64,000 nt of DNA from an uncultured bacterium (GTDB taxonomy: Bacteria; Nitrospirota; Thermodesulfovibrionia; Thermodesulfovibrionales; Dissulfurispiraceae). Positions within the stretch are counted from its first letter, which is position 1. Every line of letters begins with the position of its first letter. Made by a program: the position numbers and the translations under genes. Below the pieces are notes generated by a model. The model made no database searches and was not told where the DNA came from. It was given only the letters and a program-made list of their open reading frames with translations. The stretch spans positions 1 to 64,000 of the forward strand of contig CALEDV010000027.1 of NCBI GenBank assembly GCA_937949555.1, read 5' to 3'. Positions 45,953 to 55,340 of this stretch are shown piece by piece.

Positions 45953-48643
45953 CTATTTCACCATCCTCCTTAAGATCTGCTCAAGCCTTTTAATCTCTTC
46001 ACCATAGCCTGCCCAATTACCCTGTCTCTGCATATCCAGAGCCCGCTCAAAGACCCTCAAGGCCTCTTTAGACAAGTCGGCCACAGAAGTCCTTGTATCT
46101 ATCGGAGTTTTCTCAGGAGAGGATGTTTGTATTGGCTGTCTCTTGCCGCCAAAAAGCCTGTTAAGGGCTATATCAAGATTTTCCTCCATTACCACCTCGT
46201 TTTCATAGGCAGCAATTACCCTCCTGAGTTCAGGAAGCCCCGCCTTGTCAGAGGCTGCAAGATAAAGGGGCTGCACATACAGAAGGGAGCTTTCTATGGG
46301 TATCACAAGGAGGCTGCCCATTATCACCTCTGAGCCTCGCTGATTCCAGAGGGTCAACTGCTGGGATATATAAGCGTCTTGGTTTATCCTTGCCTCAACC
46401 TGCTTAGGCCCGTAAATAAGCCTGTCCCTTGGAAAGGTATAGGCTATTATCTTTCCGTAGTTCTCTCCGTCACAGCGGGCAGCAAGCCACGCAGCAAGGT
46501 TGTCTCTCTTGGCAGGCACATAGGGCAACAACAGTATGTATTCCTCCTTTTTACCACCCGGCAGCTTCATAATGGTGTAATAGGGCTCCATGGGCTTTTG
46601 ATTGAAGGTAGGTATGTCCCAAAGGTTCTCTTTATTGTAAAAGACCTTAGGGTCTGTCATGTGATAGGCAGCGAACATAGATGCCTGTATCTGAAGAAAC
46701 ATCTGGGGATACCTGATGTGTTGCCTGAGGTCCTCAGGCATATCCTTTAGGGGCTTGAACATCTTCGGGAAGGTCTTTGCATAGACCTTTATTATCCCAT
46801 CGGTGGGATCACTTATATAAAAGTCTACTGAGCCATTATAGGCATCCACTACAGCCTTCACAGAATTCCTGATATAGTTGATGTGCCTGCTTTGGGGTCT
46901 TGAATAGGGGAGCCTGTCTGAGACGGTGTATCCGTCGATTATCCAATGCATCCTGCCGTCCTTTGCTATTACCATATATGGGTCTTTGTCAAAGCGGAGG
47001 AATGGCGCAATCTTCCTTACCCTGTCAGAAATGTTCCTATTGTATATGATCCTGCTCTTGTCGGTAATATCTGTAGATAAGAGTATCTTTTCTGTGCCAA
47101 ATCTTATGGAAAAGAGGATCCTCCTCAGCATTGAATCTATCTCCACTCCACCCTTACCATCATAGGATGTGTATATATTTTCATTTGAAGTGGGATAGCT
47201 GAATTCAGGCACCTTGGTCTTGACAATGACATAATCATTTGAGAGCTCACCATAATATATCTCTGGCCTTGTCACCTTTATATCAGCAGAACTTGCAGGT
47301 GGGATGTCTTTGATTATAAACTCAGGGAGTCCCTCTCTGCTTATCCTGCTCACAGGACCAAGAGTGATACCATTGCCATGGGTAAATATAAGCCTCTCGT
47401 TTATCCAGGACTTGCTCGGCAAGTCTCCATAAGAAAGCTCTCTGGGTGATAGCATGACCTGCATATACTCACCGTTGATTGTGTATCGGTCATTGTCCAC
47501 ATCGGCAAACTTATAATAGGTTCTTATCTGCTGAAGCTGACTATAGGTTCTCAGCAATGGGCCGTGGTCCCAGAGTCTTATGTTTTTTACAGTTGCCTCA
47601 TTCTTTTGTATATCCTTTGCAGTAAGGGTGTAGTTAACATCAAAGGGTATAGTCTCAATCCTGTTAAGATCATATCCTAACCTGGTAAATCGGATGTTGT
47701 GCTCAATGTATGGCGTCTCAAGTACAAGTTCATTTGGGGCGACCTTGAGTTTTTGAAGCAGCGATGGATAGACGGCGAGTCCCAATATGTAGATCACTGC
47801 AACGACAAAGAGCGGCACAAATGCAAGTCTCAGAGAACCCTTAAAAAGTCCAGCCAAAAATAAAAGCCCAGCGGCTGGAACCAAAAACATTAGTATCCTC
47901 AGAAATATCAGCCGTGCGTTTATATCAGTATAGCCCGGACCAGATGCAACCCCATGAGAGGACAAAAGAAGCCTGAAAGAATCAATATAGAAACCAAAAC
48001 CAACAACAAAGATAATCATGCCCAAAAGGATGCCAAGATGTATCTTAACCCTCTTTTCTACAGAAAAGATCCCTCCCGAAAAAATTATGCCGCCCCGAAG
48101 CATATAGTTAATGGCAACGATTATGGCAGTGCTGATCAGCATGAAGCTTGCGTAACCCTTTAGAGATTCAATTATAGGGAACCTGAAGAGATAAAAACCT
48201 ATGTCCATCCCTAAAATAGGATCCAAAACCCCCATATCAATGCTGTTGACATAGGTAAGCGTCTCCTCCCAACGCATGGCTCCCCACTGAAAGACAAAAA
48301 AGGCAAGCAGAGAGGCAGCGATTATTGAAAGGGGCTTAATCATCCTCTCGAGGTTGCCTATTCTAAGGGGATATACCATTCCTTCAATAGAGAAGAACTC
48401 CCTCTGAGGAAAGTTTACTCTATTTGCATATAGGATATTGAGGAATGAAAAGATTAGGAATACACCGCCAAAGGCAAGACCTGTAAGGGCCTTTGCTGAA
48501 AGGGTCTTGCTAAAGACTGAGGCAAAACCTGTTTCATTAAAAAACAGCCAATCTATATAAAGGCTCAATATCCCCATAAAGAGTGGCATCAGCAAAAATA
48601 TAAATACAAGCACATATGAATAGAATCTTCCACCTTTAAACAT
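45953..48643 (-). CDS. UPF0182 family large membrane protein
   Basis: An 896-residue protein. About seven hydrophobic helices occupy the first ~310 residues (VLVFIFLLMPLFMGILSLYI first), after which a large soluble part begins with the family pattern VLETPYIEHNIRFTRLGYDL, ... LWDHGPLLRTYSQLQQIRTY, GPKQVEARINQD and ISQQLTLWNQRGSEVIMGSL. The length and these segments fit UPF0182 (COG1615). No biochemical role is established. The end is a short helical tail (AGYGEEIKRLEQILRRM). It lies directly upstream of hisD in the same transcript, which may be chance. Confidence 0.88.
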   Translation of the reverse strand: MFKGGRFYSYVLVFIFLLMPLFMGILSLYIDWLFFNETGFASVFSKTLSAKALTGLAFGGVFLIFSFLNILYANRVNFPQREFFSIEGMVYPLRIGNLERMIKPLSIIAASLLAFFVFQWGAMRWEETLTYVNSIDMGVLDPILGMDIGFYLFRFPIIESLKGYASFMLISTAIIVAINYMLRGGIIFSGGIFSVEKRVKIHLGILLGMIIFVVGFGFYIDSFRLLLSSHGVASGPGYTDINARLIFLRILMFLVPAAGLLFLAGLFKGSLRLAFVPLFVVAVIYILGLAVYPSLLQKLKVAPNELVLETPYIEHNIRFTRLGYDLNRIETIPFDVNYTLTAKDIQKNEATVKNIRLWDHGPLLRTYSQLQQIRTYYKFADVDNDRYTINGEYMQVMLSPRELSYGDLPSKSWINERLIFTHGNGITLGPVSRISREGLPEFIIKDIPPASSADIKVTRPEIYYGELSNDYVIVKTKVPEFSYPTSNENIYTSYDGKGGVEIDSMLRRILFSIRFGTEKILLSTDITDKSRIIYNRNISDRVRKIAPFLRFDKDPYMVIAKDGRMHWIIDGYTVSDRLPYSRPQSRHINYIRNSVKAVVDAYNGSVDFYISDPTDGIIKVYAKTFPKMFKPLKDMPEDLRQHIRYPQMFLQIQASMFAAYHMTDPKVFYNKENLWDIPTFNQKPMEPYYTIMKLPGGKKEEYILLLPYVPAKRDNLAAWLAARCDGENYGKIIAYTFPRDRLIYGPKQVEARINQDAYISQQLTLWNQRGSEVIMGSLLVIPIESSLLYVQPLYLAASDKAGLPELRRVIAAYENEVVMEENLDIALNRLFGGKRQPIQTSSPEKTPIDTRTSVADLSKEALRVFERALDMQRQGNWAGYGEEIKRLEQILRRMVK

Positions 48644-48693
48644 AATCCCACCTTTCCTGTTGCATTATTTTAGATTTAGTTTTAATAGCACCC

Positions 48694-50436
48694 TCATTTG
48701 GGCAGAGTAAAGACAAAGTCATTACCCTCTGGTTTTGCCTCATACCATATACTACCGCCGTGCTGGGTAATTATCTCCTTTGTCATGAAAAGCCCCATAC
48801 CAAGTCCTTCCTTGATATCATCGCCTTCTCTCTGGATCCTGCCAAACTTCGTAAACAGTATATCCCTTTTGTCTTCTGGTATCGGGGCGCCAGTATTATA
48901 AACATTAAAACGATAAAAGGAGCCGTGGTCTTCATATCCGAAGGCTATGGTACAACCTTTGCCACCATATTTTATGGCATTGCTGAAGAGATTACGGTAA
49001 ACCACCTTGAGCCACACCTTACTGGCATTTACTGTTATGGTACCTGTCGGTATAGCACCAAGTCTGTTGTCAATGAATATGTTCTTTTCTTCAATCTGGC
49101 CGGCCAACTCAGCAAGCACTGACTCAATCACCTCATGACGGAGGTCTATCTCGGTCTTCTCGATATGTATGTCATCGTCAACCATTTGGGCCTTGGCAAG
49201 ACACTCCTCAGCCAGTCCTATGATCTGATTTACCCTTACGTTGAGGTCCTTGACGGTTTGGTATACATTGTCGTCCATAGGACCATAGGTGCCTCTTAAC
49301 AATAGCTTCAGGGTTGACGAGACTGCGATGAGTGGACCTCTTATATCATGAGACATTATCTTCAGCATCTTGATTATATTGCTGTTGAGCTTCTGGATCT
49401 TTTGTCTTGATTCTACTACCTCTTGTTCCTTTGATTTGCGCTCTGTTATATCTCTGTTTGAGACCCTCCTGCCCATAAACTCGCCCTTTTCATTAAACAC
49501 TGGCTTACAGGCATGTCCGATCCAGCGAACCTGACCGTCTTTTGTGACTATCCTGTATTCCATCTCATGGGCCTCAGAGCTAATGCCGTGGGACTCTTCA
49601 ATAGATTCAGGCAGCAGGGCTTTGTCTTCAGGATGTGTAATGCTATAGAGCAGTCTGGGGTTTTTAATAAACTCCTCTGGGCTGTATCCGCTTATCTTCT
49701 GACAAGAGGGAGAGCAATAAAGAATAAGGCCTGTAGGGGAGATCCAGTACTCCCAATCGTATGCAAATTCAGAGACGGTCCTAAACATCTCCTCGTTCTT
49801 TATCAACATATCCTCAAATTGCTTCCTCTCTACAATGTTCCACAGTCCATCCATGAATAACTGTAACTGCTGCACATCCATCTCAGTGTAATCTTCTTCC
49901 TTATTTGCTACCCCTATGACAGCCACAATCTTGCCATTCCTGAATATAGGGAGATTCATATGCCTCTTGAGGGCCACATGCCCCTCCGGATAACCCTTCT
50001 TGTAAGGGTTAGGGGCGCTGTAATCATTTGTGATTATAGCCCTGCGCTGTCTTACTGCCTCACCCCACAGACCTGTCTTGTCTAATTCGTAGAGGGTCTG
50101 TTTTTCTACCACACTGCATTGCTCCATAACGTTTTTTGACCATGAGTAAAGGGTGAATAACCCTGTTGACTCATTATAAAAAAAAATGTACCCAATCTTG
50201 CTATCCGTAAGCCTTATGGCCTCTTCCAGCCCAAAGTCCATGACCTCTTTATAGTCCCTGTCATTCATCTGGCTGAGATGGACGAGTGAACTTAACCTCG
50301 TCTCGTTTAATTGGAGATGTATCTTCTCTGCCTGCTGTTTGCAGACAGAGTCTTCATAGAGCCTTCTAAAGGCCTCTAACTCCTCTTGTAACTGTTCTTT
50401 TGATCTTTCTATAGATTTGTCTTGTTCTTCTTGCAT
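48694..50436 (-). CDS. GAF-PAS sensor histidine kinase
   Basis: A 580-residue cytoplasmic kinase without membrane helices. A coiled coil (1-50) leads to a GAF domain (~55-210; SKIGYIFFYNESTGLFTLY), then a PAS/PAC module (~215-340; GYSPEEFIKN, WIGHACKPVF). The dimerisation/phosphorylation helix holds IMSHDIRGPLIAV (histidine near 365), and the ATPase domain has NLFSNAIKYGGK, IPEDKRDILFTKFGR and GLGMGLFMTKEI. The signal is unknown. There is no adjacent response regulator, so it is an orphan. Confidence 0.9.
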   Translation of the reverse strand: MQEEQDKSIERSKEQLQEELEAFRRLYEDSVCKQQAEKIHLQLNETRLSSLVHLSQMNDRDYKEVMDFGLEEAIRLTDSKIGYIFFYNESTGLFTLYSWSKNVMEQCSVVEKQTLYELDKTGLWGEAVRQRRAIITNDYSAPNPYKKGYPEGHVALKRHMNLPIFRNGKIVAVIGVANKEEDYTEMDVQQLQLFMDGLWNIVERKQFEDMLIKNEEMFRTVSEFAYDWEYWISPTGLILYCSPSCQKISGYSPEEFIKNPRLLYSITHPEDKALLPESIEESHGISSEAHEMEYRIVTKDGQVRWIGHACKPVFNEKGEFMGRRVSNRDITERKSKEQEVVESRQKIQKLNSNIIKMLKIMSHDIRGPLIAVSSTLKLLLRGTYGPMDDNVYQTVKDLNVRVNQIIGLAEECLAKAQMVDDDIHIEKTEIDLRHEVIESVLAELAGQIEEKNIFIDNRLGAIPTGTITVNASKVWLKVVYRNLFSNAIKYGGKGCTIAFGYEDHGSFYRFNVYNTGAPIPEDKRDILFTKFGRIQREGDDIKEGLGMGLFMTKEIITQHGGSIWYEAKPEGNDFVFTLPK

Positions 50437-50601
50437 GGGGATATTTTACCTGACTTTCACAATTTTGTCAGAATTCATGATGAAACTTTACCCTAAGGGG
50501 GTCATAACAAAAGACAATCCACGGATTTAGAGCAGCAGAGCGGTAGAGCAGTAGCAAGAAATAATGAATTCCTCACAAAAAATTTTGTCAATAATAAAGA
50601 A

Positions 50602-51126
50602 TTGACCCCTTCAACTTACAACCCTATTGACAATATAAGAGTAGCCTTTTCCAACAATTACAAATACAGCCTTTTTGAGGCGCTATTTCACACTGGTAGA
50701 TTCCACTCTCAAGAAAAGACGCTTATCGACAAGGCAATGCATCTATTATCGCTATTTAACATGGAATCTCATGCCCATAGGTTAGCAAAGAATCTACCCT
50801 ATGGCACCCAGAGGAGGCTCGAGATAGTAAGGGCTCTGGCTACAAATCCAAGCCTGTTAATGCTTGATGAACCTGCTGCTGGGATGAATCCTAAGGAGAT
50901 TGATGACCTAATGGATTTTATCTTTTGGATCAAAGAAAGGTTCAACCTGACCATATTACTTATTGAACATCATATGAAGATGGTAATGAGGACATGCACT
51001 ATGATAAAAGTTTTAGATTTTGGAGTTACTATAGCAGAAGGCACCCCTCAGGAGGTTTACAACAACCCCGAGGTAATAAATGCATATCTTGGGGATAATT
51101 CCTCTTTTAACTGGATACATGATTAG
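50602..51126 (+). pseudogene. livG remnant, ABC transporter ATPase lacking its N-terminal part
   Basis: The frame encodes the C-terminal two thirds of a LivG-type ATPase for branched-chain amino acid uptake: NLPYGTQRRLEIVRALA (signature region), LLMLDEPAAGMNP (Walker B), ILLIEHHMKMVM and VINAYLG. The Walker A loop and the preceding ~90 residues are absent, and no start with a ribosome-binding site exists; 50602 is a TTG. The region just upstream (50460-50600) shows short imperfect repeats (AATTTTGTCA twice), perhaps the deletion scar. livF remnant overlaps its end by 8 bp. Confidence 0.8.
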
Positions 51127-51775
51127 GGTTGACAATCTTTCGGTATCCTACGGCAATATTGCCGCCCTTATAGGTGCAAACGGTGCTGGTAAAACTACCC
51201 TACTGAAGGCAATATCAGGGCTCGTACCCTATAGCGGAGATATTTTTTTAAATGAGCAACCCCTGAAGGGTAAAGAATCCCATTTGATTGTTGGTCTTGG
51301 GATAGTGTATGTGCCAGAGGGTAGAGGTATTTTTAGCAATTTATCAGTCAAGGAGAACCTCATTTTATCATCATGACAAAGAAAGGACAAAGAGGCAACC
51401 AAAAAGGATATGGACATGGCTCTGTCATTCTTTCCACCCCTGTATAAACGTTTAGGACAGTTAGGAGGTACCCTTAGTGGCGGCTAGCAGCAGATGCTTG
51501 CCTTAGCAAGGGGACTGGTCTCTGGTGCAAAGATTCTTATGCTTGATGAACCCTCCATGGGGCCTTCCCCGGTCTTTGTCAGAGAGATTTTTAAGATACT
51601 TATTAAACTCAATCAGGAGGGAAAGACAATTCTCCTTGTTGAACAAAATGCTAATCTTGCCCTTGCCATATCCTCTGTAGCCTATTTGCTTGAAACAGGA
51701 AAGATTACACTTTCAGGCAATAGCAATGAATTGAGAGGCAATAATCATGTAAGAGAGGCTTATTTGGGACTTTAA
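51119..51775 (+). pseudogene. livF pseudogene with two in-frame stops and an internal deletion
   Basis: From the ATG at 51119 the frame reads as LivF: IRVDNLSVSYGNIAALIGANGAGKTT. The ~17 residues normally between the first strand and the Walker A loop are missing, the remaining text joining at a repeated AL. A TGA at 51374-51376 follows VKENLILSS and a TAG at 51485-51487 replaces the usual glutamate codon in LSGG(E)QQMLALARGL. Beyond it LMLDEPSMGPSP and ILLVEQNANLAL run intact to a normal end. The gene cannot make a working ATPase. Confidence 0.88.
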
Positions 51776-51848
51776 TGACCTGTCTTGCCTCCTTCACAGG
51801 AAACAAAGTAGCAGATTTTAGAGAAGAAGTAGTTTACCCCAATTTTAA

Positions 51849-52094
51849 CATCCGATTAAATTCGGCAAGACAACACCGAGGTGCATAAACTCAGAGGTAA
51901 CGGTATCAACCGTTACCAATGCTGTTTTGGCAATAGGCAGCAGATGTCCTGTGTCAGGAAGTTTCAATATAACCGATGGAGCGGGCAATGTTAAGATGGA
52001 CTTCAGTTCAGGCGGGGCAATGACTGTTTTAATTAACGGGCAAAGGGTAAATTCGTATTCTTCATGCTCACAGGCAGAAGGGATTTGCATATAA
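51849..52094 (+). pseudogene. Fragment of an unknown, probably exported protein
   Basis: An 81-codon frame without ATG or GTG start; it has protein-like composition in its second half (SGSFNITDGAGNVKMDFSSG, GAMTVLINGQRVNSYSS) and closes with two stops. It resembles beta-rich C-termini of secreted or pilin-like proteins, but I recognise no family. A TTG at about codon 27 could start a 54-residue peptide without a ribosome-binding site. It lies in the decayed liv region. Confidence 0.35.
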
Positions 52095-52144
52095 TAAGGG
52101 TTTCATAACAGTAACGACAAGGTCTAAAGAAATCTCCCCTTGTG

Positions 52145-52185
52145 CTCTTTTGCAAAGAGGGGGGACAATCCACCCTTAATCCCCC
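52145..52185. repeat. Small palindromic repeat
   Basis: CTCTTT-TGC-AAAGAG (52145-52159) followed by a G run and, about 20 bp on, a CCCCC run form overlapping stems. The layout is like common dispersed palindromes of the form CCCCCTTTGCAAAGGGGG, here degenerate. Between about 52095 and 52418 I see no gene on either strand. Confidence 0.4.
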
Positions 52186-52418
52186 TTTATGGATGGTGGA
52201 GCAGATATTGCGAACAAGAAAGAGGATACTGAGTATCAGTCCCGTATACCACAAAGGTGATGAGGCCATAGGAGTGCATGTGTTTTGTATTTTTAGGGCA
52301 ATTAAAGCGTCATTAAAAGCACATAGAAGTAATCCATATTCTTATGAATTACCATACACCCTGAGGATCTTGTAATCACGGGCTCAATATGAATGGGCAA
52401 TGCACCCCATGCCTTATA

Positions 52419-52700
52419 TCAAAACAACCTGAGTAACCTCCCAAAGAGCCCTACCATAGAGATGGCTGCAAAGGTCATGGCAAAGGTAAACATCCTGATA
52501 GTAAATAGCCTGTTTTCCTTTAGACCATTGCCTATCTTGATATCTATTCGCTCTGTTTTATCAAGTTTGTTGTTTATATCCTCAAACTTTTTATCAACCT
52601 GCTTAAACCTCTTGTCTACCCTATTAACTACAGCTCTACTGCCCTGTTTGCCTACCCTCTTATTCCTATCGGCAATGTTTGGTAGCCGGACTTTGGTTGA
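52419..52700 (-). pseudogene. Headless coiled-coil/membrane-anchor fragment
   Basis: An open frame of 94 codons on the minus strand without any normal start codon; it begins after a TAG at 52701-52703. It encodes VVNRVDKRFKQVDKKFED, INNKLDKTERIDIKIG and a C-terminal membrane helix (LFTIRMFTFAMTFAAISMVG) ending FGRLLRLF. The plan, charged coiled coil then one C-terminal helix, matches the intact repeat protein at 34719-35552. It is most likely a 5'-truncated relative; use of a rare start such as ATT cannot be excluded. Confidence 0.6.
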
Positions 52701-52771
52701 CTATAACCAATACATCTGCTACTATTTCACTACCATGGCACAGTCAAAAACAATAGAGCTGCTATACAGCC

Positions 52772-53872
52772 TTACACATTGAACCTAAAGTTTATCATAT
52801 CGCCATCTCTTACCTCATAGGTCTTACCCTCAAGTCTAACCATACCCCTTTCCTTTGCCTTAGCAAGGGAAGCTCCTGCGGCAATGAAATCTTCGAAACC
52901 TATAACCTCTGCCCTTATAAATCCTCGTTCAATATCAGAGTGTATCTTTCCTGCTGCCTTTTGCGCCTCATCTCCTTTATGGATAGTCCATGCCCTAACC
53001 TCATCGTCTCCATAGGTAAGAAAGGATATCAATCCAAGCATATCGTAGCTTACCCTTATGAGCATACTTTTTGCTGGTTCTATTATTCCAAGATCCTGAA
53101 GGAATGCCTTTGCGTCTTCCTCACCCATCTGGGCAAGCTCCATCTCAATCTTTCCGCATAGAGAAAGGACCTTCAGATTCTCCGACATCCCCTTTGCCTC
53201 AATAACACTCTGTATTGATGCTATTGTTTCTTCCTGAGTTTTAGAATTAAGGTCTTCCTCGGACATATTTATAACCACTATTTCAGGTTTGTTTGATAAA
53301 AACTGCATAGGCCTCATTAGCCCCTTCTCCTGTTCTGTAAAGGCAACCCCTCTGAGGGGCTTCTCTTTCTCTAAGGCTTCTTTGCATTTGTGTAAGATAT
53401 CCTTCTCCTCTGGCTTTGCCTTCTTGCCCTTTTTCTCAGCTTCCTTTATCCTCTCAAGTCGTTTCTCAACGAGCTCCAAGTCTCCAAATATAAGCTCCAA
53501 CTCAAGGGTCTCAAAATCCCTTACCGGGTTAATATCGTTCATAGGATGGGTTATCGAATCATCTCTAAATGCCCTTACCACATTCACTATGGCATCGGCG
53601 TCCTTTATATGATCAAAGACCTTGTTGTTTTGGAGATGGTCACCCTTTGTGAGACCTATATAATCAATATAATTAACCGAGGCATAGGTAATCTTTTTAG
53701 GCTTAAATATTTCGGCAAGCCTTTCTATACGAATATCGGGCACCTTTACCATGCCTACGGAAGGCTCGCCTTTAACATTTGGATAAGGCGTAGTCTCAAT
53801 ATTCATGCCCGTTAGGGCATTGAATAGGGTTGTTTTCCCTGAGTTTGATAATCCAGTAACGGCAATTTTCAT
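52772..53872 (-). CDS. ychF: YchF/Ola1-type P-loop ATPase (GTPase family)
   Basis: A 366-residue ribosome-associated protein. G1 is GLSNSGKTTLF, the G3 region is altered as VNYIDYIG, G4 is the atypical NMSEED in place of NKxD, consistent with ATP preference in the family. A coiled-coil insert (~130-175, RLERIKEAEKKGKKAKPEE) and a C-terminal TGS domain (VRAWTIHKGDEAQKAAGKIH, DGDMINFRFNV) are present. It is the last gene of a tat-linked operon, 2 bp after the 107-residue gene. Confidence 0.94.
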   Translation of the reverse strand: MKIAVTGLSNSGKTTLFNALTGMNIETTPYPNVKGEPSVGMVKVPDIRIERLAEIFKPKKITYASVNYIDYIGLTKGDHLQNNKVFDHIKDADAIVNVVRAFRDDSITHPMNDINPVRDFETLELELIFGDLELVEKRLERIKEAEKKGKKAKPEEKDILHKCKEALEKEKPLRGVAFTEQEKGLMRPMQFLSNKPEIVVINMSEEDLNSKTQEETIASIQSVIEAKGMSENLKVLSLCGKIEMELAQMGEEDAKAFLQDLGIIEPAKSMLIRVSYDMLGLISFLTYGDDEVRAWTIHKGDEAQKAAGKIHSDIERGFIRAEVIGFEDFIAAGASLAKAKERGMVRLEGKTYEVRDGDMINFRFNV

Positions 53873-53874
53873 AG

Positions 53875-54198
53875 TTATGTCCCTGTAAACACCCTCTTTT
53901 TAGTTGTTTTATTCTCTTTGTTCTGAAGAGGCAGTTTCTTGGCCTTTGCATAATTTTTTATAACCGTGAGGGCTAAACTTATACGCTGAAGCCTCATACT
54001 TTTATTTCTTATTGCAGACAGATCATTAGCCGCAAAGGGTTCAATCCTGATCTCATTTTGTTTCCTTGTTAAGAAATAATTCAATGTCTTTATCTCTTCA
54101 GGGTTAAGTGTCTTTAGAAATATGGGGTTGACTGTAACGAATCCATCGGATATATCAGATGCCACAGCCTTCATGTTTCTCAATCCTTCGGCTGACAC
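53875..54198 (-). CDS. Uncharacterised basic protein between tatC and ychF
   Basis: A 107-residue protein that I do not recognise. It has no signal peptide or membrane helix. The middle is mixed (LNPEEIKTLNYFLTRKQNEI) and the last ~40 residues are strongly basic (IKNYAKAKKLPLQNKENKTT then KKRVF), which suggests contact with RNA, DNA or an acidic partner. Its start overlaps the tatC stop by 1 bp and its stop is 2 bp before ychF, so it is translated as part of the tatA-tatC-x-ychF operon. Given ychF next to it, a ribosome link is a guess. Confidence 0.65.
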   Translation of the reverse strand: MSAEGLRNMKAVASDISDGFVTVNPIFLKTLNPEEIKTLNYFLTRKQNEIRIEPFAANDLSAIRNKSMRLQRISLALTVIKNYAKAKKLPLQNKENKTTKKRVFTGT

Positions 54199-55010
54199 TA
54201 CTTGGTATCCTCCTTTTCAGTCTCTTTCTCCTCAGGGTCTGTTTTTTTTGCAAATATCTTAGATATCCATATGCCTACCTCATATAGCAGTATCATGGGG
54301 ACAGCCATGAGTGTTTGGTTGAAGGCATCAGGAGTAGGAGTTAAAAAGGCTGCAAATATGAAAGCAAACAAAATAGAATATTTTCTATGTTTGGCAAGGG
54401 TTTCAGTACTAACTATACCAAAGCGTGTAAGAAAGAAAATAAGAACCGGCAATTCAAATACTGCGCCAAAGGCTAATATGAACTTCAGGCAGAAGTCCAC
54501 ATAATGACCTACTGACAGCATTGGCATAAGCACATCACCGGTCTTATAACCCAGCAAAAAGGACAGGGCAAAGGGCAAAACTATAAAAAAACAGAAAGAG
54601 GCGCCAGCAAGAAAAAGCACAGTGGTTGAGAATATAAAAGGCACTGCATATTTGCGCTCCCTTGGCATTAGTCCAGGGGATACAAATTTCCAGAAATTGT
54701 AAAAGATTACAGGCAGGGCAAAGGCAAACCCTGATACAAGAGAGACCTTGATGCTCATCCAGAATGCCTCTGCCGGGGCAAGGAAGACCAGTTTTGTAGC
54801 CTGCAATTTATCCTTTGGGGCAAAATACATATACATCTTTTTTATAGAAAAATCCAATTCATATCTCAAAGGGAACATTATAAATCTAAAAAGTTCTTCA
54901 GAATAGGCAAAACAAACAGAAAATGTAACAAGCAGGGCAACTAAGGATAGGACAATACGCTTCCTGAGCTCACCTAAATGCTCAGTGAGGGGCATCTTAG
55001 AATCTTCCAT
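54198..55010 (-). CDS. tatC: Sec-independent translocase TatC
   Basis: A 270-residue inner-membrane protein, the twin-arginine signal receptor. It starts with the conserved MPLTEHLGELRKRI, has six hydrophobic segments, and contains APAEAFWMSIKVSLVSGFAF and FELPVLIFFLTRFGIV, which match TatC. The C-terminal tail is charged (KKTDPEEKETEKEDTK). It directly follows tatA. A Tat substrate candidate, the DUF362 protein, is at 19.5-20.4 kb. Confidence 0.96.
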   Translation of the reverse strand: MEDSKMPLTEHLGELRKRIVLSLVALLVTFSVCFAYSEELFRFIMFPLRYELDFSIKKMYMYFAPKDKLQATKLVFLAPAEAFWMSIKVSLVSGFAFALPVIFYNFWKFVSPGLMPRERKYAVPFIFSTTVLFLAGASFCFFIVLPFALSFLLGYKTGDVLMPMLSVGHYVDFCLKFILAFGAVFELPVLIFFLTRFGIVSTETLAKHRKYSILFAFIFAAFLTPTPDAFNQTLMAVPMILLYEVGIWISKIFAKKTDPEEKETEKEDTK

Positions 55011-55340
55011 TTAAGGGCTCGTTGAATCTCCTTTTTGATTTTTACCTACATCCCCTTGATTATTTTGCTGTTTAGCTTCATCCTGTGTTTCCGAGGACTC
55101 TTTTGTAGGAGGGTCATCAAAGGCGCTGTATAATTTATTTTTAAACTCAATCGGATCTACCGCGGGCTTAATGTCCTTAACCTCCTCATGGATCTGATCC
55201 CTTACATTGTCCATCGCCTTCTTGAGTTCTCCAATACCCTTGCCAAGGGTCTTGCCAATCTCAGGCAGCCTCTTAGGACCAAAAACAATCAGAGCAACCA
55301 CAAAAATAATTACAAGTTCTTGAAAACCTATGTCAAACAT
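55011..55340 (-). CDS. tatA: TatA/TatB-type translocase subunit
   Basis: A 109-residue protein with one N-terminal membrane helix (LVIIFVVALIVFGPKRLPEI), the FGPKRLPE hinge, an amphipathic helix, and a hydrophilic tail rich in Q, N and E. The FGPKRLPE hinge and longer tail are seen in TatB and in single TatA proteins doing both jobs; no second copy is in the window. It is the first gene of the tatA-tatC-unknown-ychF operon. Confidence 0.93.
   Translation of the reverse strand: MFDIGFQELVIIFVVALIVFGPKRLPEIGKTLGKGIGELKKAMDNVRDQIHEEVKDIKPAVDPIEFKNKLYSAFDDPPTKESSETQDEAKQQNNQGDVGKNQKGDSTSP

Noticed and set aside
51374-51376. In-frame TGA in livF as selenocysteine or recoded codon
   Set aside because: A TAG stop, an internal deletion and the truncated livG beside it point to decay; no SECIS-like context is needed to explain it.
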